Part shown: one piece after another, positions 1 to 6,278 of the stretch
Layout: every line of letters starts with the position of its first letter
Position numbering within the stretch: position 1 is the first letter of the stretch
Source: JAVZIQ01 sp037440545
Lineage (GTDB): Archaea > Thermoproteota > Bathyarchaeia > Bathyarchaeales > Bathycorpusculaceae
Direction: 5' to 3'
Length of the DNA: 8,239 nt
Assembly (NCBI GenBank): GCA_037440545.1
Contig: JBBITX010000053.1
Coordinates: 1-8,239, forward strand
Notes under the pieces: model-generated
The model's input: only the letters and a program-made list of their open reading frames with translations
The model's database searches: none
What the model was told of the DNA's origin: nothing
Translations under genes and position numbers: made by a program

Positions 1-47
1 CTATGAGAAGTTGGGGCAGTCGACAAAAGAATCAAATAATAAGGAAG

Positions 48-57
48 TTTTAATAAA
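48..57 (+). promoter_or_regulatory. possible TATA box of the permease gene
   Basis: TTTTAATAAA at 48-57 follows a purine-rich stretch (AAGGAAG at 41-47) that could act as a BRE. At usual archaeal spacing transcription would start near 80, giving a leader of about 15 bases before the ATG at 95. It argues against the TTG at 11 as start. The motif is weak in AT-rich DNA. Confidence 0.3.
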
Positions 58-94
58 CTGTTTAATGAATACCATGTTTTTAGCTGGTGCCAGC

Positions 95-1360
95 ATGAAT
101 GAGCTAGGTGCCTCGGCGCCATCCGGGCTTAAGCCCACTTTAGGGTTGTTTGACGCTATAGCTGTAAGCGTTGGCGCTGTTGTTGGGGCGGGCATTTACA
201 TTGTCACGAGTATCGCAGCGGGTTTGGCTGGTTCAGCTTTAACTGTTTCAATGGTTGTGGCTGCATTGATATCGATGTTTACGGCCCTAAGCTTCGCCGA
301 GCTGTCAACTTGGCAGCCTAGGGAGGGAAGCATATACGAGTATGCATATCAGCTGATATCTCCGTTTGCTGGGTTTTTAACTGGATGGATGTGGATTGTT
401 TCTAACACGTTTGCTGGAGCTGCGGTTTCATTGGGTTTTGCCAACTATCTTTGGAGTTTATTTCCCATGTTGCCTGTAAACTGGGTTGCAGCCATATTCT
501 CTTTAGCGTTTACAGCTGTCAACTTTTCAGGCATCCGCCAATCAGCCTTGGTTAACAACATTTTAGTGGCAGCTAAGCTTTCCATTCTTGCCTTTTTCAT
601 ATTGTACGGTCTATTTTTTTTAAATCCATCAAATTTTGCTGATTTCGCCCCTTTCCGGCTTGAAGTTTTCTCAGGAGCCTTCTACATCTTCTTTGCTTAT
701 GGAGGCTTTGCAAGGGTAGCGGTTATAGCTGAGGAAGTTAAAGATGCTAGGAGAAATGTTCCAAGGGCTATAATTCTCTCATTGGCAATTTCAACTGTTT
801 TCTACCTTCTCGTAGGGATAGTTGCTTTAGGACTTGTGGGGGCTAAAAAACTTTCAGTGTCAAGTTCTCCATTGACGGATGCAATAAGAGAGACTGGAAA
901 CAGCCTTGCCGCCGGCATTGTTTCTGCTGGAGGGCTTATTGCTACTGCAAGTGTTTTATTAACAACTATTATGGGTGTTTCCAGAATGTGCTATGCCATG
1001 GCAAGGCGAGATCACCTTCCAAGATTCTTAAGTAGGCTCCATAGGAAATATAACACGCCTCACTATTCCATTTGGATAATAGGAGTTATAATCACCTTCC
1101 TTGTTTTATTCGTTGACATAACGAGGGTTGTAGCCATAAGCACGTTCTCATTACTTTTTTATTATTCTTTAGCGAATGTTTCTGCCTTAAAGCTTAAAGC
1201 CCGGGAAAGAGTTTACCCGAAGGCTATACCGTTTCTAGGCGTAATTACATGTGCAGCGCTTTTGGCGGTTACTCTTTTCGCCTCTCCCCAAGCATGGGTT
1301 ATAGGCGTCTCATGTCTCGCATTCGGTGCGTTCTATTACCTTTTAAAAAATTTTTTCTAA
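95..1360 (+). CDS. APC-superfamily amino acid permease
   Basis: This is an inner-membrane transporter, probably importing an amino acid or related amine by cation symport or exchange; the substrate cannot be read from sequence. Numbered from the ATG at 95 it has 421 residues and about 12 hydrophobic segments. TM1 carries the family GAGIY motif (31-35). The conserved AELSTWQPREGS loop lies at 68-79. TM6 and the following loop read FFAYGGF (199-205) and AEEVKDARRNVPRAI (212-226), close to the APC consensus, but the usual Glu after GGF/GF is Ala. VSRMCYAMARRDHLP (295-309) is the TM8 region signature. The frame is open to the window edge and a TTG at 11 would add 28 polar residues. I prefer 95 because GGTG (86-89) lies 5 bases upstream, a TATA-like element sits at 48-57, and TM1 then begins near the usual distance from the N terminus. 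It converges with hdrA, so it is not in that operon. The family is secure and the substrate unknown. Confidence 0.9.
   Translation: MNELGASAPSGLKPTLGLFDAIAVSVGAVVGAGIYIVTSIAAGLAGSALTVSMVVAALISMFTALSFAELSTWQPREGSIYEYAYQLISPFAGFLTGWMWIVSNTFAGAAVSLGFANYLWSLFPMLPVNWVAAIFSLAFTAVNFSGIRQSALVNNILVAAKLSILAFFILYGLFFLNPSNFADFAPFRLEVFSGAFYIFFAYGGFARVAVIAEEVKDARRNVPRAIILSLAISTVFYLLVGIVALGLVGAKKLSVSSSPLTDAIRETGNSLAAGIVSAGGLIATASVLLTTIMGVSRMCYAMARRDHLPRFLSRLHRKYNTPHYSIWIIGVIITFLVLFVDITRVVAISTFSLLFYYSLANVSALKLKARERVYPKAIPFLGVITCAALLAVTLFASPQAWVIGVSCLAFGAFYYLLKNFF
1345..1356. terminator. bidirectional A6T6 palindrome between converging genes
   Basis: AAAAAATTTTTT is a perfect 12-base palindrome at the very end of the permease gene. 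It gives a T6 tract on the plus strand and, about 40 bases past the hdrA stop, a T6 tract on the minus strand. Archaeal polymerase terminates at T-rich tracts, so the element suits minus-strand termination of hdrA. For the permease it precedes the stop (it encodes the terminal Phe residues), so the pyrimidine-rich stretch 1386-1410 just downstream is the better plus-strand terminator candidate. Confidence 0.4.
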
Positions 1361-1388
1361 AGGGCTTGTTCAAAAGGGTTGAAGCTTT

Positions 1389-3845
1389 TCATCTCTTCTC
1401 TTTTCTTTTCAACATGTTTTCCAATATTGGACGTAGCTTCTCGTTTTCAGATTTAATCTTCTCCTTGCCCAAGGTATGCATCTGCTCTGTCATTTCCCTT
1501 ATAAGCTCTGCAAATTTCACCCCTTCAGCTGCAGATATGTATTCAACACGGAACCTTTCAGGGCTTAGTCCAAGCTTGTGAAGCATAGGGGCTAACGCAT
1601 CCATTCTTGCCTTCATCTTCCAGTTTCCACTTATATAATGGCAGTCGTAGGGAAGGTGGCATGCAGCTACAAGAACCATTGCAGCTCCAAGTCTGAAGGC
1701 TTCAAGGACGAAGTCTCTGTCAACCCTTCCTGAACACATCACTCGGATGGGCCGGATTGTTGGAGGGTATTCAAATCTGCTTGTTCCAGCTAAGTCCGCT
1801 CCAGCGTAGCTGCACCAATTGCACAGAAAAGCCAAAATCTTTTCTTCAGGGTTCTTTTCAAGTGCTGTCCTGAGCTGGGCTAGGATTTGGGCGTCTGTAA
1901 AGTGCATTTGGGTTATGGCGTCGGCTGGGCATTCTGCGACGCATGTCCCGCAGCCATGACACATGGCTGTAACTACTTTTGCAGGCTGTTTCTCACTGAT
2001 TTTTATTGCTCCGTAGGGGCAGCGTTCAGCACATATGCCGCATTTAGTGGTCACGTTTCTACATTTTCCGCTGTCTACGACGGCTATTATGGGTTCAATT
2101 TTCCATTTAGGCTTTGAAAGCACTGTTGCAGCTCTTGATGCGGCACCACATCCTTGGGAAACGCTGTAGGGAATATCCTTTGGGCCTTGACATGCCCCGG
2201 CTAGGAATATTCCATCTGTAGGTGAGTCTAAGGGTTTAAGTTTGGGATGACTTTCCATAAAGAAGCCGTCTCCACCCCTCGTTAAATTGAGGATTCGACC
2301 AATATCCTCAGCTCCCTTTTTTGGTATGGCTGCTGTGGCTAGAACAACCATTTCCGCTTCAAATTCTATTGGCATGCCGAGGCTTGCATCTTCTGCATGT
2401 ATGATTAGGTTTTTAGTCTTAGGGTCCTCAAATATTCGACTTACCCTTCCACGGATAAAGTTTACGCCTAGCTCCCTTGCCCTTTGATAAAACTCTTCGA
2501 AACCCTTGAAATTTGTCCTCATATCCATGTAGAAAACGTAAACCTCAATGTCCTCTCTATACTTCTCTTTAAGCTGAACTACATGTTTAAGGGTGTACAT
2601 GCAGCAGAAGTTGGAGCAGTAAGGATACTTGTTCGTATCCCTTGAACCAACACATTGGATGAAGGCGACGCTGTGGGGTTTCTGCCCGTCAGAGGCTCTT
2701 ACAACCTTTCCGCCTGTAGGGCCTGCTGCAAGTATAAGCCTTTCAAATTCCAAGGATGTAATAACATTTGTGTATCTTCCATATCCATAAAGCTGATTAT
2801 CGTATGGGAGGTAAACGTCATATCCTGTTGCAACAATTATGGCGCCGACTTCAAGTTCGATTTCCTCTGGTTTCTGATCGAAGTTTATAGCCTGCCTTGC
2901 ACCACATGCATCTACGCACTTAAAGCATTCTATGCAGTAGTCCCTATTTATAGTGTAGATGAGAGGAACCGCCTGGTCAAAGGGCACTGAAATGGCCTTT
3001 CTAACGCCTAAACCCATATCCCATTCATTAGGATACTCTATTGGACATGCGTCTTTACATTCACCGCATCCAGTGCAGTTTTCCTCAATAACATAACGGG
3101 GGTTTTTACGGATTTTAACCTTGAAGTTGCCTATGAAACCGCTAACACTTAGCAGGTCGGCGTAAGAGATTATCTCAATGTTTGGGTGGCGACCTACATC
3201 AACCATTTTCGGCCCTTCAATGCATATGGAACAGTCCAAGGTTGGAAAAGTCTTGTCAAGCTGAGCCATGTGGCCGCCTATGCTTTCACCCTTCTCTAAA
3301 AGGTATACTTTGAAGCCCATCTCGGCTAAATCTAAGGCGGCGTTCATCCCTGCTATTCCTCCACCTATTATTAGGGCTTTGTTGGTTACAGGGACTTCTA
3401 TTGTTTGAAGAGGCATGAGAAGCCTAGCCTTCGCCACTGCCATCTTTATAAGGTCTTTTGCCTTTTCATTCGCTTCCTTAGGCGTGCTTGGATGACACCA
3501 AGAGGAGAATTCTCTAATGTTTGCCATTTCAAAAAGGTAGGGGTTTAATCCGGCTTCCGAAACAGTTCGACGGAAGGTTACTTCATGCATTCTAGGCGAG
3601 CAAGCAGCTACTACAACTCGGTTAAGCCTATGTTCCTTAATGGCTTTTCTAATTTCATCCTGTCCAGGGTCAGCACATGTATAACGGTTTTCCTTCACGA
3701 AAACAACGTCTGGAATAGTCTTAGCAAACTCTACAAGTTCTTTAATGTCTAAGACTCCAGCTATGTTTAGGCCGCAGTGACATATGAAAACTCCTATGCG
3801 TAGTTCTTCCCCGTCACCTTGGGTTTGCCCTTTCTTTTCAACCAT
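1389..3845 (-). CDS. hdrA: HdrA with C-terminal MvhD domain (HdrA-MvhD fusion)
   Basis: HdrA is the flavin-bearing subunit of cytoplasmic heterodisulfide reductase complexes and splits electron pairs between ferredoxin and a disulfide. Numbered from the ATG at 3845 it has 818 residues. The N-terminal HdrA domain has Cys22 and Cys24 (CHCG) and Cys57. A Rossmann FAD site GGGIAG is at 161-166, followed by the HdrA block GGHMAQLDKTFPTLDC (190-205) with Cys205 and Cys208. Two [4Fe-4S] motifs are inserted at Cys257/260/263/267 and Cys304/307/310/314. FIQCVGSRD (395-403) and the Cys410/414/415 cluster are typical of the thioredoxin-reductase-like part. Two more motifs follow at Cys595/602/605/609 (CX6CX2CX3C, the first spacing being unusual) and Cys629/632/635/639. 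Residues about 670-795 are an MvhD domain with Cys675, 678, 704, 729 and 735, the probable [2Fe-2S] site. The tail is charged. A TTG at 3860 would add five residues, but the ATG has GGTGG four bases upstream and overlaps the previous stop as TAATG. hdrB and hdrC are not nearby. Confidence 0.95.
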   Translation of the reverse strand: MVEKKGQTQGDGEELRIGVFICHCGLNIAGVLDIKELVEFAKTIPDVVFVKENRYTCADPGQDEIRKAIKEHRLNRVVVAACSPRMHEVTFRRTVSEAGLNPYLFEMANIREFSSWCHPSTPKEANEKAKDLIKMAVAKARLLMPLQTIEVPVTNKALIIGGGIAGMNAALDLAEMGFKVYLLEKGESIGGHMAQLDKTFPTLDCSICIEGPKMVDVGRHPNIEIISYADLLSVSGFIGNFKVKIRKNPRYVIEENCTGCGECKDACPIEYPNEWDMGLGVRKAISVPFDQAVPLIYTINRDYCIECFKCVDACGARQAINFDQKPEEIELEVGAIIVATGYDVYLPYDNQLYGYGRYTNVITSLEFERLILAAGPTGGKVVRASDGQKPHSVAFIQCVGSRDTNKYPYCSNFCCMYTLKHVVQLKEKYREDIEVYVFYMDMRTNFKGFEEFYQRARELGVNFIRGRVSRIFEDPKTKNLIIHAEDASLGMPIEFEAEMVVLATAAIPKKGAEDIGRILNLTRGGDGFFMESHPKLKPLDSPTDGIFLAGACQGPKDIPYSVSQGCGAASRAATVLSKPKWKIEPIIAVVDSGKCRNVTTKCGICAERCPYGAIKISEKQPAKVVTAMCHGCGTCVAECPADAITQMHFTDAQILAQLRTALEKNPEEKILAFLCNWCSYAGADLAGTSRFEYPPTIRPIRVMCSGRVDRDFVLEAFRLGAAMVLVAACHLPYDCHYISGNWKMKARMDALAPMLHKLGLSPERFRVEYISAAEGVKFAELIREMTEQMHTLGKEKIKSENEKLRPILENMLKRKEKR

Positions 3846-4777
3846 TAAACCACCTTCCAACCAAACCTTTTACCGACAGATCCTAACGCCTTATCTGAAC
3901 CTTTAGCCTTCAACTCCTTTGTCATTTCACGCGGGGAGGCTAACCGCTCCAGAGCCTTGTTCCAAGCACCCGAGCGGACAGGAGTATGAACTATTTTAGT
4001 CCTTTTAAGTTCTAAGGCTTCTTCAACTGGGCATACGACCTTGCAGGCTCCACAGAAAACGCAGAACAACTCGTTTACATGAACCTTCCCGTCAGCTTCA
4101 GATATGTAGAGAGCCCCTTTTATGGGGCATACTTCTAGGCAGTCTCTACAATCTTTTGGACATTTTTCCTGATTTATGTTAATCTTACCATAAAAGCACT
4201 TTCGCACATGAATAACGCCTTCTGGGCATTTAAATTCACATATTCTACAGCATGGGCATCTGCTCTTCTCAATTTCAACTTCAACCTTAACAGACTTCCT
4301 CGCCATTTCGGATAATAAATCTGCATTCTCAATAATCTTCCCCTCAGAAGTACGCCTTTTCACCTTGACGAGGTTAAGGGGACATGCTTTTTCACATTCA
4401 GAACAGTCAACTGGACATTTTTCAGAATTGACCTGAATTTCCCGTACAAGTTTTGGAAAACTTTCCTTTTCAACAACTGACAAAATATGCTCCCCGTTTA
4501 TTGTTACCTCTATGGCGCCGTATGGGCAGAGTACATCACATATACCGCAGAAGTTGCATTTTTCAAGGCTTATGTCAACCTTTGCACGTTGAACTTTGCC
4601 ATCCTTAGTTTTCGGCTGCCTTTCAAGTCTAACAGCCTCTTTTGGACATGCAAAAGTGCAAATTTCGCATCCTACGCATAGTTTCCTATTAATGGTTAAC
4701 TTATAATTTTTAACGTGTAAAATCCACTCAAGGGTTAAGGCATCCGCACTGTCTGTTTTTAAGGTTTTAAGCGGCAT
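3845..4777 (-). CDS. FwdF-like polyferredoxin with six [4Fe-4S] motifs
   Basis: This is a 310-residue cytoplasmic iron-sulfur electron carrier. Six four-cysteine motifs are visible: Cys34/37/40/44, 74/77/80/84, 121/125/128/132, 174/177/180/184, 206/210/213/217 and 239/242/245/249. The third and fifth use CX3CX2CX3C, the others CX2CX2CX3C. This mixed spacing, and a Cys-free tail beginning HTPVRSGAWNKALERL (264-279), recall FwdF/FmdF, the polyferredoxin subunit of formylmethanofuran dehydrogenase. That assignment comes from memory of the family and is not proven. FwdF usually holds about eight clusters, so this protein is shorter. The ATG at 4777 has GGTGG four bases upstream. Its stop overlaps the hdrA ATG by one base, so the two are probably co-translated, and it likely carries electrons to or from HdrA. 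No catalytic fwd/fmd genes are in the window. A general MvhB-like polyferredoxin is the alternative. Confidence 0.9.
   Translation of the reverse strand: MPLKTLKTDSADALTLEWILHVKNYKLTINRKLCVGCEICTFACPKEAVRLERQPKTKDGKVQRAKVDISLEKCNFCGICDVLCPYGAIEVTINGEHILSVVEKESFPKLVREIQVNSEKCPVDCSECEKACPLNLVKVKRRTSEGKIIENADLLSEMARKSVKVEVEIEKSRCPCCRICEFKCPEGVIHVRKCFYGKININQEKCPKDCRDCLEVCPIKGALYISEADGKVHVNELFCVFCGACKVVCPVEEALELKRTKIVHTPVRSGAWNKALERLASPREMTKELKAKGSDKALGSVGKRFGWKVV
3850..3854 (-). promoter_or_regulatory. ribosome-binding site fixing the hdrA start
   Basis: GGTGG lies four bases before the ATG at 3845, inside the end of the polyferredoxin gene. The same GGTGG with four-base spacing precedes the polyferredoxin ATG. 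It decides for the ATG over the in-frame TTG at 3860, because that TTG lies upstream of this site. Confidence 0.65.
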
Positions 4778-4780
4778 CTA

Positions 4781-4787
4781 ACCACCC
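4781..4787 (-). promoter_or_regulatory. ribosome-binding site of the polyferredoxin gene
   Basis: The minus strand reads GGGTGGT followed by TAG and the ATG at 4777. It is a good match to the archaeal anti-Shine-Dalgarno sequence and has the same layout as the hdrA site, which supports this start. Confidence 0.6.
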
Positions 4788-4836
4788 AAGCATCAATTTT
4801 AGAGGCTCATACGAGAGGTATTCTAAACTCTACTCT

Positions 4837-4846
4837 CATATATATT
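4837..4846 (-). promoter_or_regulatory. TATA box of the polyferredoxin-hdrA operon
   Basis: The minus strand carries AATATATATG, the most TATA-like element in the 88 bases between the methyltransferase stop and the polyferredoxin ATG. At archaeal spacing transcription would begin near 4814, giving a leader of about 37 bases that includes the GGTGG site. An imperfect inverted repeat, GAGAGGTA (4813-4820) against TACTCTC (4831-4837), lies between the TATA box and this start and could be an operator. Confidence 0.5.
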
Positions 4847-4865
4847 AGTCTTAGCCGTATGGAAT

Positions 4866-5399
4866 TTAATTAGGAGAATTTCTGCAAACGGCAATATAAC
4901 ATTTTAGGCTTTCACCCTTTAATATTTCAATTGTTTCTAGGCCAATATTGCTTAACAAATCTTCGAAAAGGCTATAGGAGAACTTTTTCTTTAATCCTGT
5001 TACGATTATTAAGGCGTTCCTCCCTGCAATCCTTTTCATCTCCTTTAAAGTTTTTCTAGGATTCGGCATGTTCTGAAGCAGTGTAACAGCGAATATATGG
5101 CTGAAAACTCCTTCTTTAAAGGGAGCATAATCTGCATCAGCCAAAACTAAATCTATATTATTAAAGTTCTCGGCACGTTTTTTCGCTATTTTCAGCATGC
5201 TTTTCGAAAAATCGACACCTACAACCCTTTCGACTTGGCATGCCACGTGGTCAAATAATAGGCCTGTTCCACAGCCCATGTCTAACACTAGGCTGTTGCA
5301 TCCAATTTTTATAATTTCAAGTGCTGCTTTAATTTTAACCTTCTGCTCCTCGCTGTACTGCACGTCATAGGTTTTGGCTGTTAAATTGTAGAATCCCAT
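4866..5399 (-). CDS. class I SAM-dependent methyltransferase, small
   Basis: The fold is a Rossmann-like methyltransferase using S-adenosylmethionine; the acceptor is unknown. Numbered from the ATG at 5399 (177 residues), motif I is VLDMGCGTG (38-46), the acidic residue of motif II is Asp63 in VVGVDFS, and ADADYAPF (87-94) is the usual post-motif II segment near the adenine. The C-terminal half is short, with no added substrate domain, as in Methyltransf_11/25-type proteins. An ATG at 5429 would add ten basic residues. I prefer 5399 because GTGG lies four bases upstream, because the protein then starts with GFYNLTAKTYD, a natural beginning for this fold, and because a TATA-like minus-strand ATAAAATTT (about 5442-5450) would start transcription between the two ATGs. 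It is divergent from nucS. It could be transcribed with the redox operon 88 bases downstream, as no clear terminator intervenes. Confidence 0.8.
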   Translation of the reverse strand: MGFYNLTAKTYDVQYSEEQKVKIKAALEIIKIGCNSLVLDMGCGTGLLFDHVACQVERVVGVDFSKSMLKIAKKRAENFNNIDLVLADADYAPFKEGVFSHIFAVTLLQNMPNPRKTLKEMKRIAGRNALIIVTGLKKKFSYSLFEDLLSNIGLETIEILKGESLKCYIAVCRNSPN

Positions 5400-5441
5400 G
5401 GTGCCACGTTTTCGAAGCCAATTTTTCATAGAGCCCTTCAG

Positions 5442-5450
5442 AAATTTTAT
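5442..5450. promoter_or_regulatory. shared TATA-like element between divergent genes
   Basis: AAATTTTAT on the plus strand reads ATAAAATTT on the minus strand and contains the palindrome AAATTT. On the minus strand it would place a methyltransferase transcript start near 5419, 20 bases before the ATG at 5399. On the plus strand it would give a start near 5473, inside the annotated nucS frame. It is a weak motif in AT-rich DNA. Confidence 0.3.
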
Positions 5451-5453
5451 CTG

Positions 5454-6278
5454 ATGGTTAGGCTTCTAAAATTATCGGCGGATAAATTGTCTAATTATAA
5501 GCCGATAAAAGTGTTAGTCAATCCCGATGTGTCTGAAGCTGGAAAAATAGCCTATGAAGCTTTTTCCCAACGTAGAACGCTTCTTTTGGTGGGAAATTGT
5601 TGGGTGAACTATTCTGGGAGGGCGAGGTCTAAACTTGAGCCCGGCGAACGTATTCTTATAGCCAAAAAGGACGGGTCACTTCTCGTCCACAGATCAGAAG
5701 GGTATGAGCCGGTGAACTGGCAGCCTCCAGGATGCATATTCCACGCTAAAGTCGATGATGCTACATTGGAAATTCATGCTGCAAGGCGAAAGCCTCATGA
5801 GTCTGTTAGGGTGTTCTTTGACAGAATCTACATGATCTCAGCTTTTACGCTGGCTGATTCTGGAGAGTTCTCCTTATATGCAAGCGAGGAGGACATGAAG
5901 AAAGCCATACTCTTTGAGCCATCGATTTTAGAGGAAGATTTTAAACCCTTAAGCTACGAGAAAAGTGTTGAACCTGGATTTGTTGATGTCTACGGAGTAG
6001 ATAAAAATGGGAGGTTTGTGGTTGTTGAGATTAAACGCAAAACAGCTGGAAGGGAAGCTGCATTGCAGCTAGCCAAATATGTAGAAGCCGTTAAATGTAG
6101 AACAAATCGTGAGGTGAGAGGGATACTTGCCGCGCCAGACATAGCAAAAGACGTTCAAAGGCTTCTTGAAACCCTCAAACTGGAATTCAAGCCCTTAGAC
6201 CCTAAAAAGTGCACAGAAATACTGAAGAAAACTGAAATCAGAAAACTCGAAACGTTTTTTAAGGATGCGAAAGCCTGA
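5454..6278 (+). CDS. nucS: NucS/EndoMS mismatch-specific endonuclease
   Basis: NucS (EndoMS) cuts both strands at mismatched base pairs in archaea and actinobacteria and also acts on branched DNA, working with the PCNA clamp. The 274 residues fit the family: an N-terminal DNA-binding half with RRTLLLVGNCWVNYSGRA (40-57), KKDGSLLVHR (71-80) and PVNWQPPG (86-93), and a C-terminal RecB-like nuclease domain. Catalytic residues are visible as Asp178 in EPGFVDVYG, Glu192 and Lys194 in VVEIKRK, and Gln205 in LQLAKYVE. The tail IRKLETFF (262-269) fits a degenerate PCNA-binding box. The ATG at 5454 has no ribosome-binding site and gives an N terminus about a dozen residues longer than I expect; TTG 5487 and GTG 5511 are possible alternatives. 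A perfect 8-base inverted repeat lies in this doubtful stretch. Its stop overlaps the next gene as TGATG. Confidence 0.93.
   Translation: MVRLLKLSADKLSNYKPIKVLVNPDVSEAGKIAYEAFSQRRTLLLVGNCWVNYSGRARSKLEPGERILIAKKDGSLLVHRSEGYEPVNWQPPGCIFHAKVDDATLEIHAARRKPHESVRVFFDRIYMISAFTLADSGEFSLYASEEDMKKAILFEPSILEEDFKPLSYEKSVEPGFVDVYGVDKNGRFVVVEIKRKTAGREAALQLAKYVEAVKCRTNREVRGILAAPDIAKDVQRLLETLKLEFKPLDPKKCTEILKKTEIRKLETFFKDAKA
5472..5508 (+). repeat. perfect inverted repeat at the nucS 5' end
   Basis: TTATCGGC (5472-5479) and GCCGATAA (5501-5508) are exact reverse complements separated by 21 bases. They lie within the first 19 codons if nucS starts at 5454, or in the leader if it starts at GTG 5511. They could form an RNA hairpin or bind a dimeric regulator. 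A chance repeat inside coding DNA is possible. Confidence 0.5.

Noticed and set aside
11..94. TTG at 11 as the permease start
   Set aside because: It adds 28 polar residues absent from typical APC proteins, overlaps the TATA-like element, and has no ribosome-binding site; ATG 95 has GGTG at good spacing.
2655..2990. Open plus-strand frame of about 110 codons opposite hdrA
   Set aside because: It lies wholly antisense to strongly conserved HdrA sequence, is cysteine-rich only as a shadow of that gene, and has no recognisable domain.
1389..3845. Glutamate synthase small subunit or other NAD(P)H-dependent flavoprotein
   Set aside because: The CHCG N terminus, the GGHMAQLDKTFPTLDC block, inserted ferredoxin motifs and the MvhD tail are specific to HdrA.
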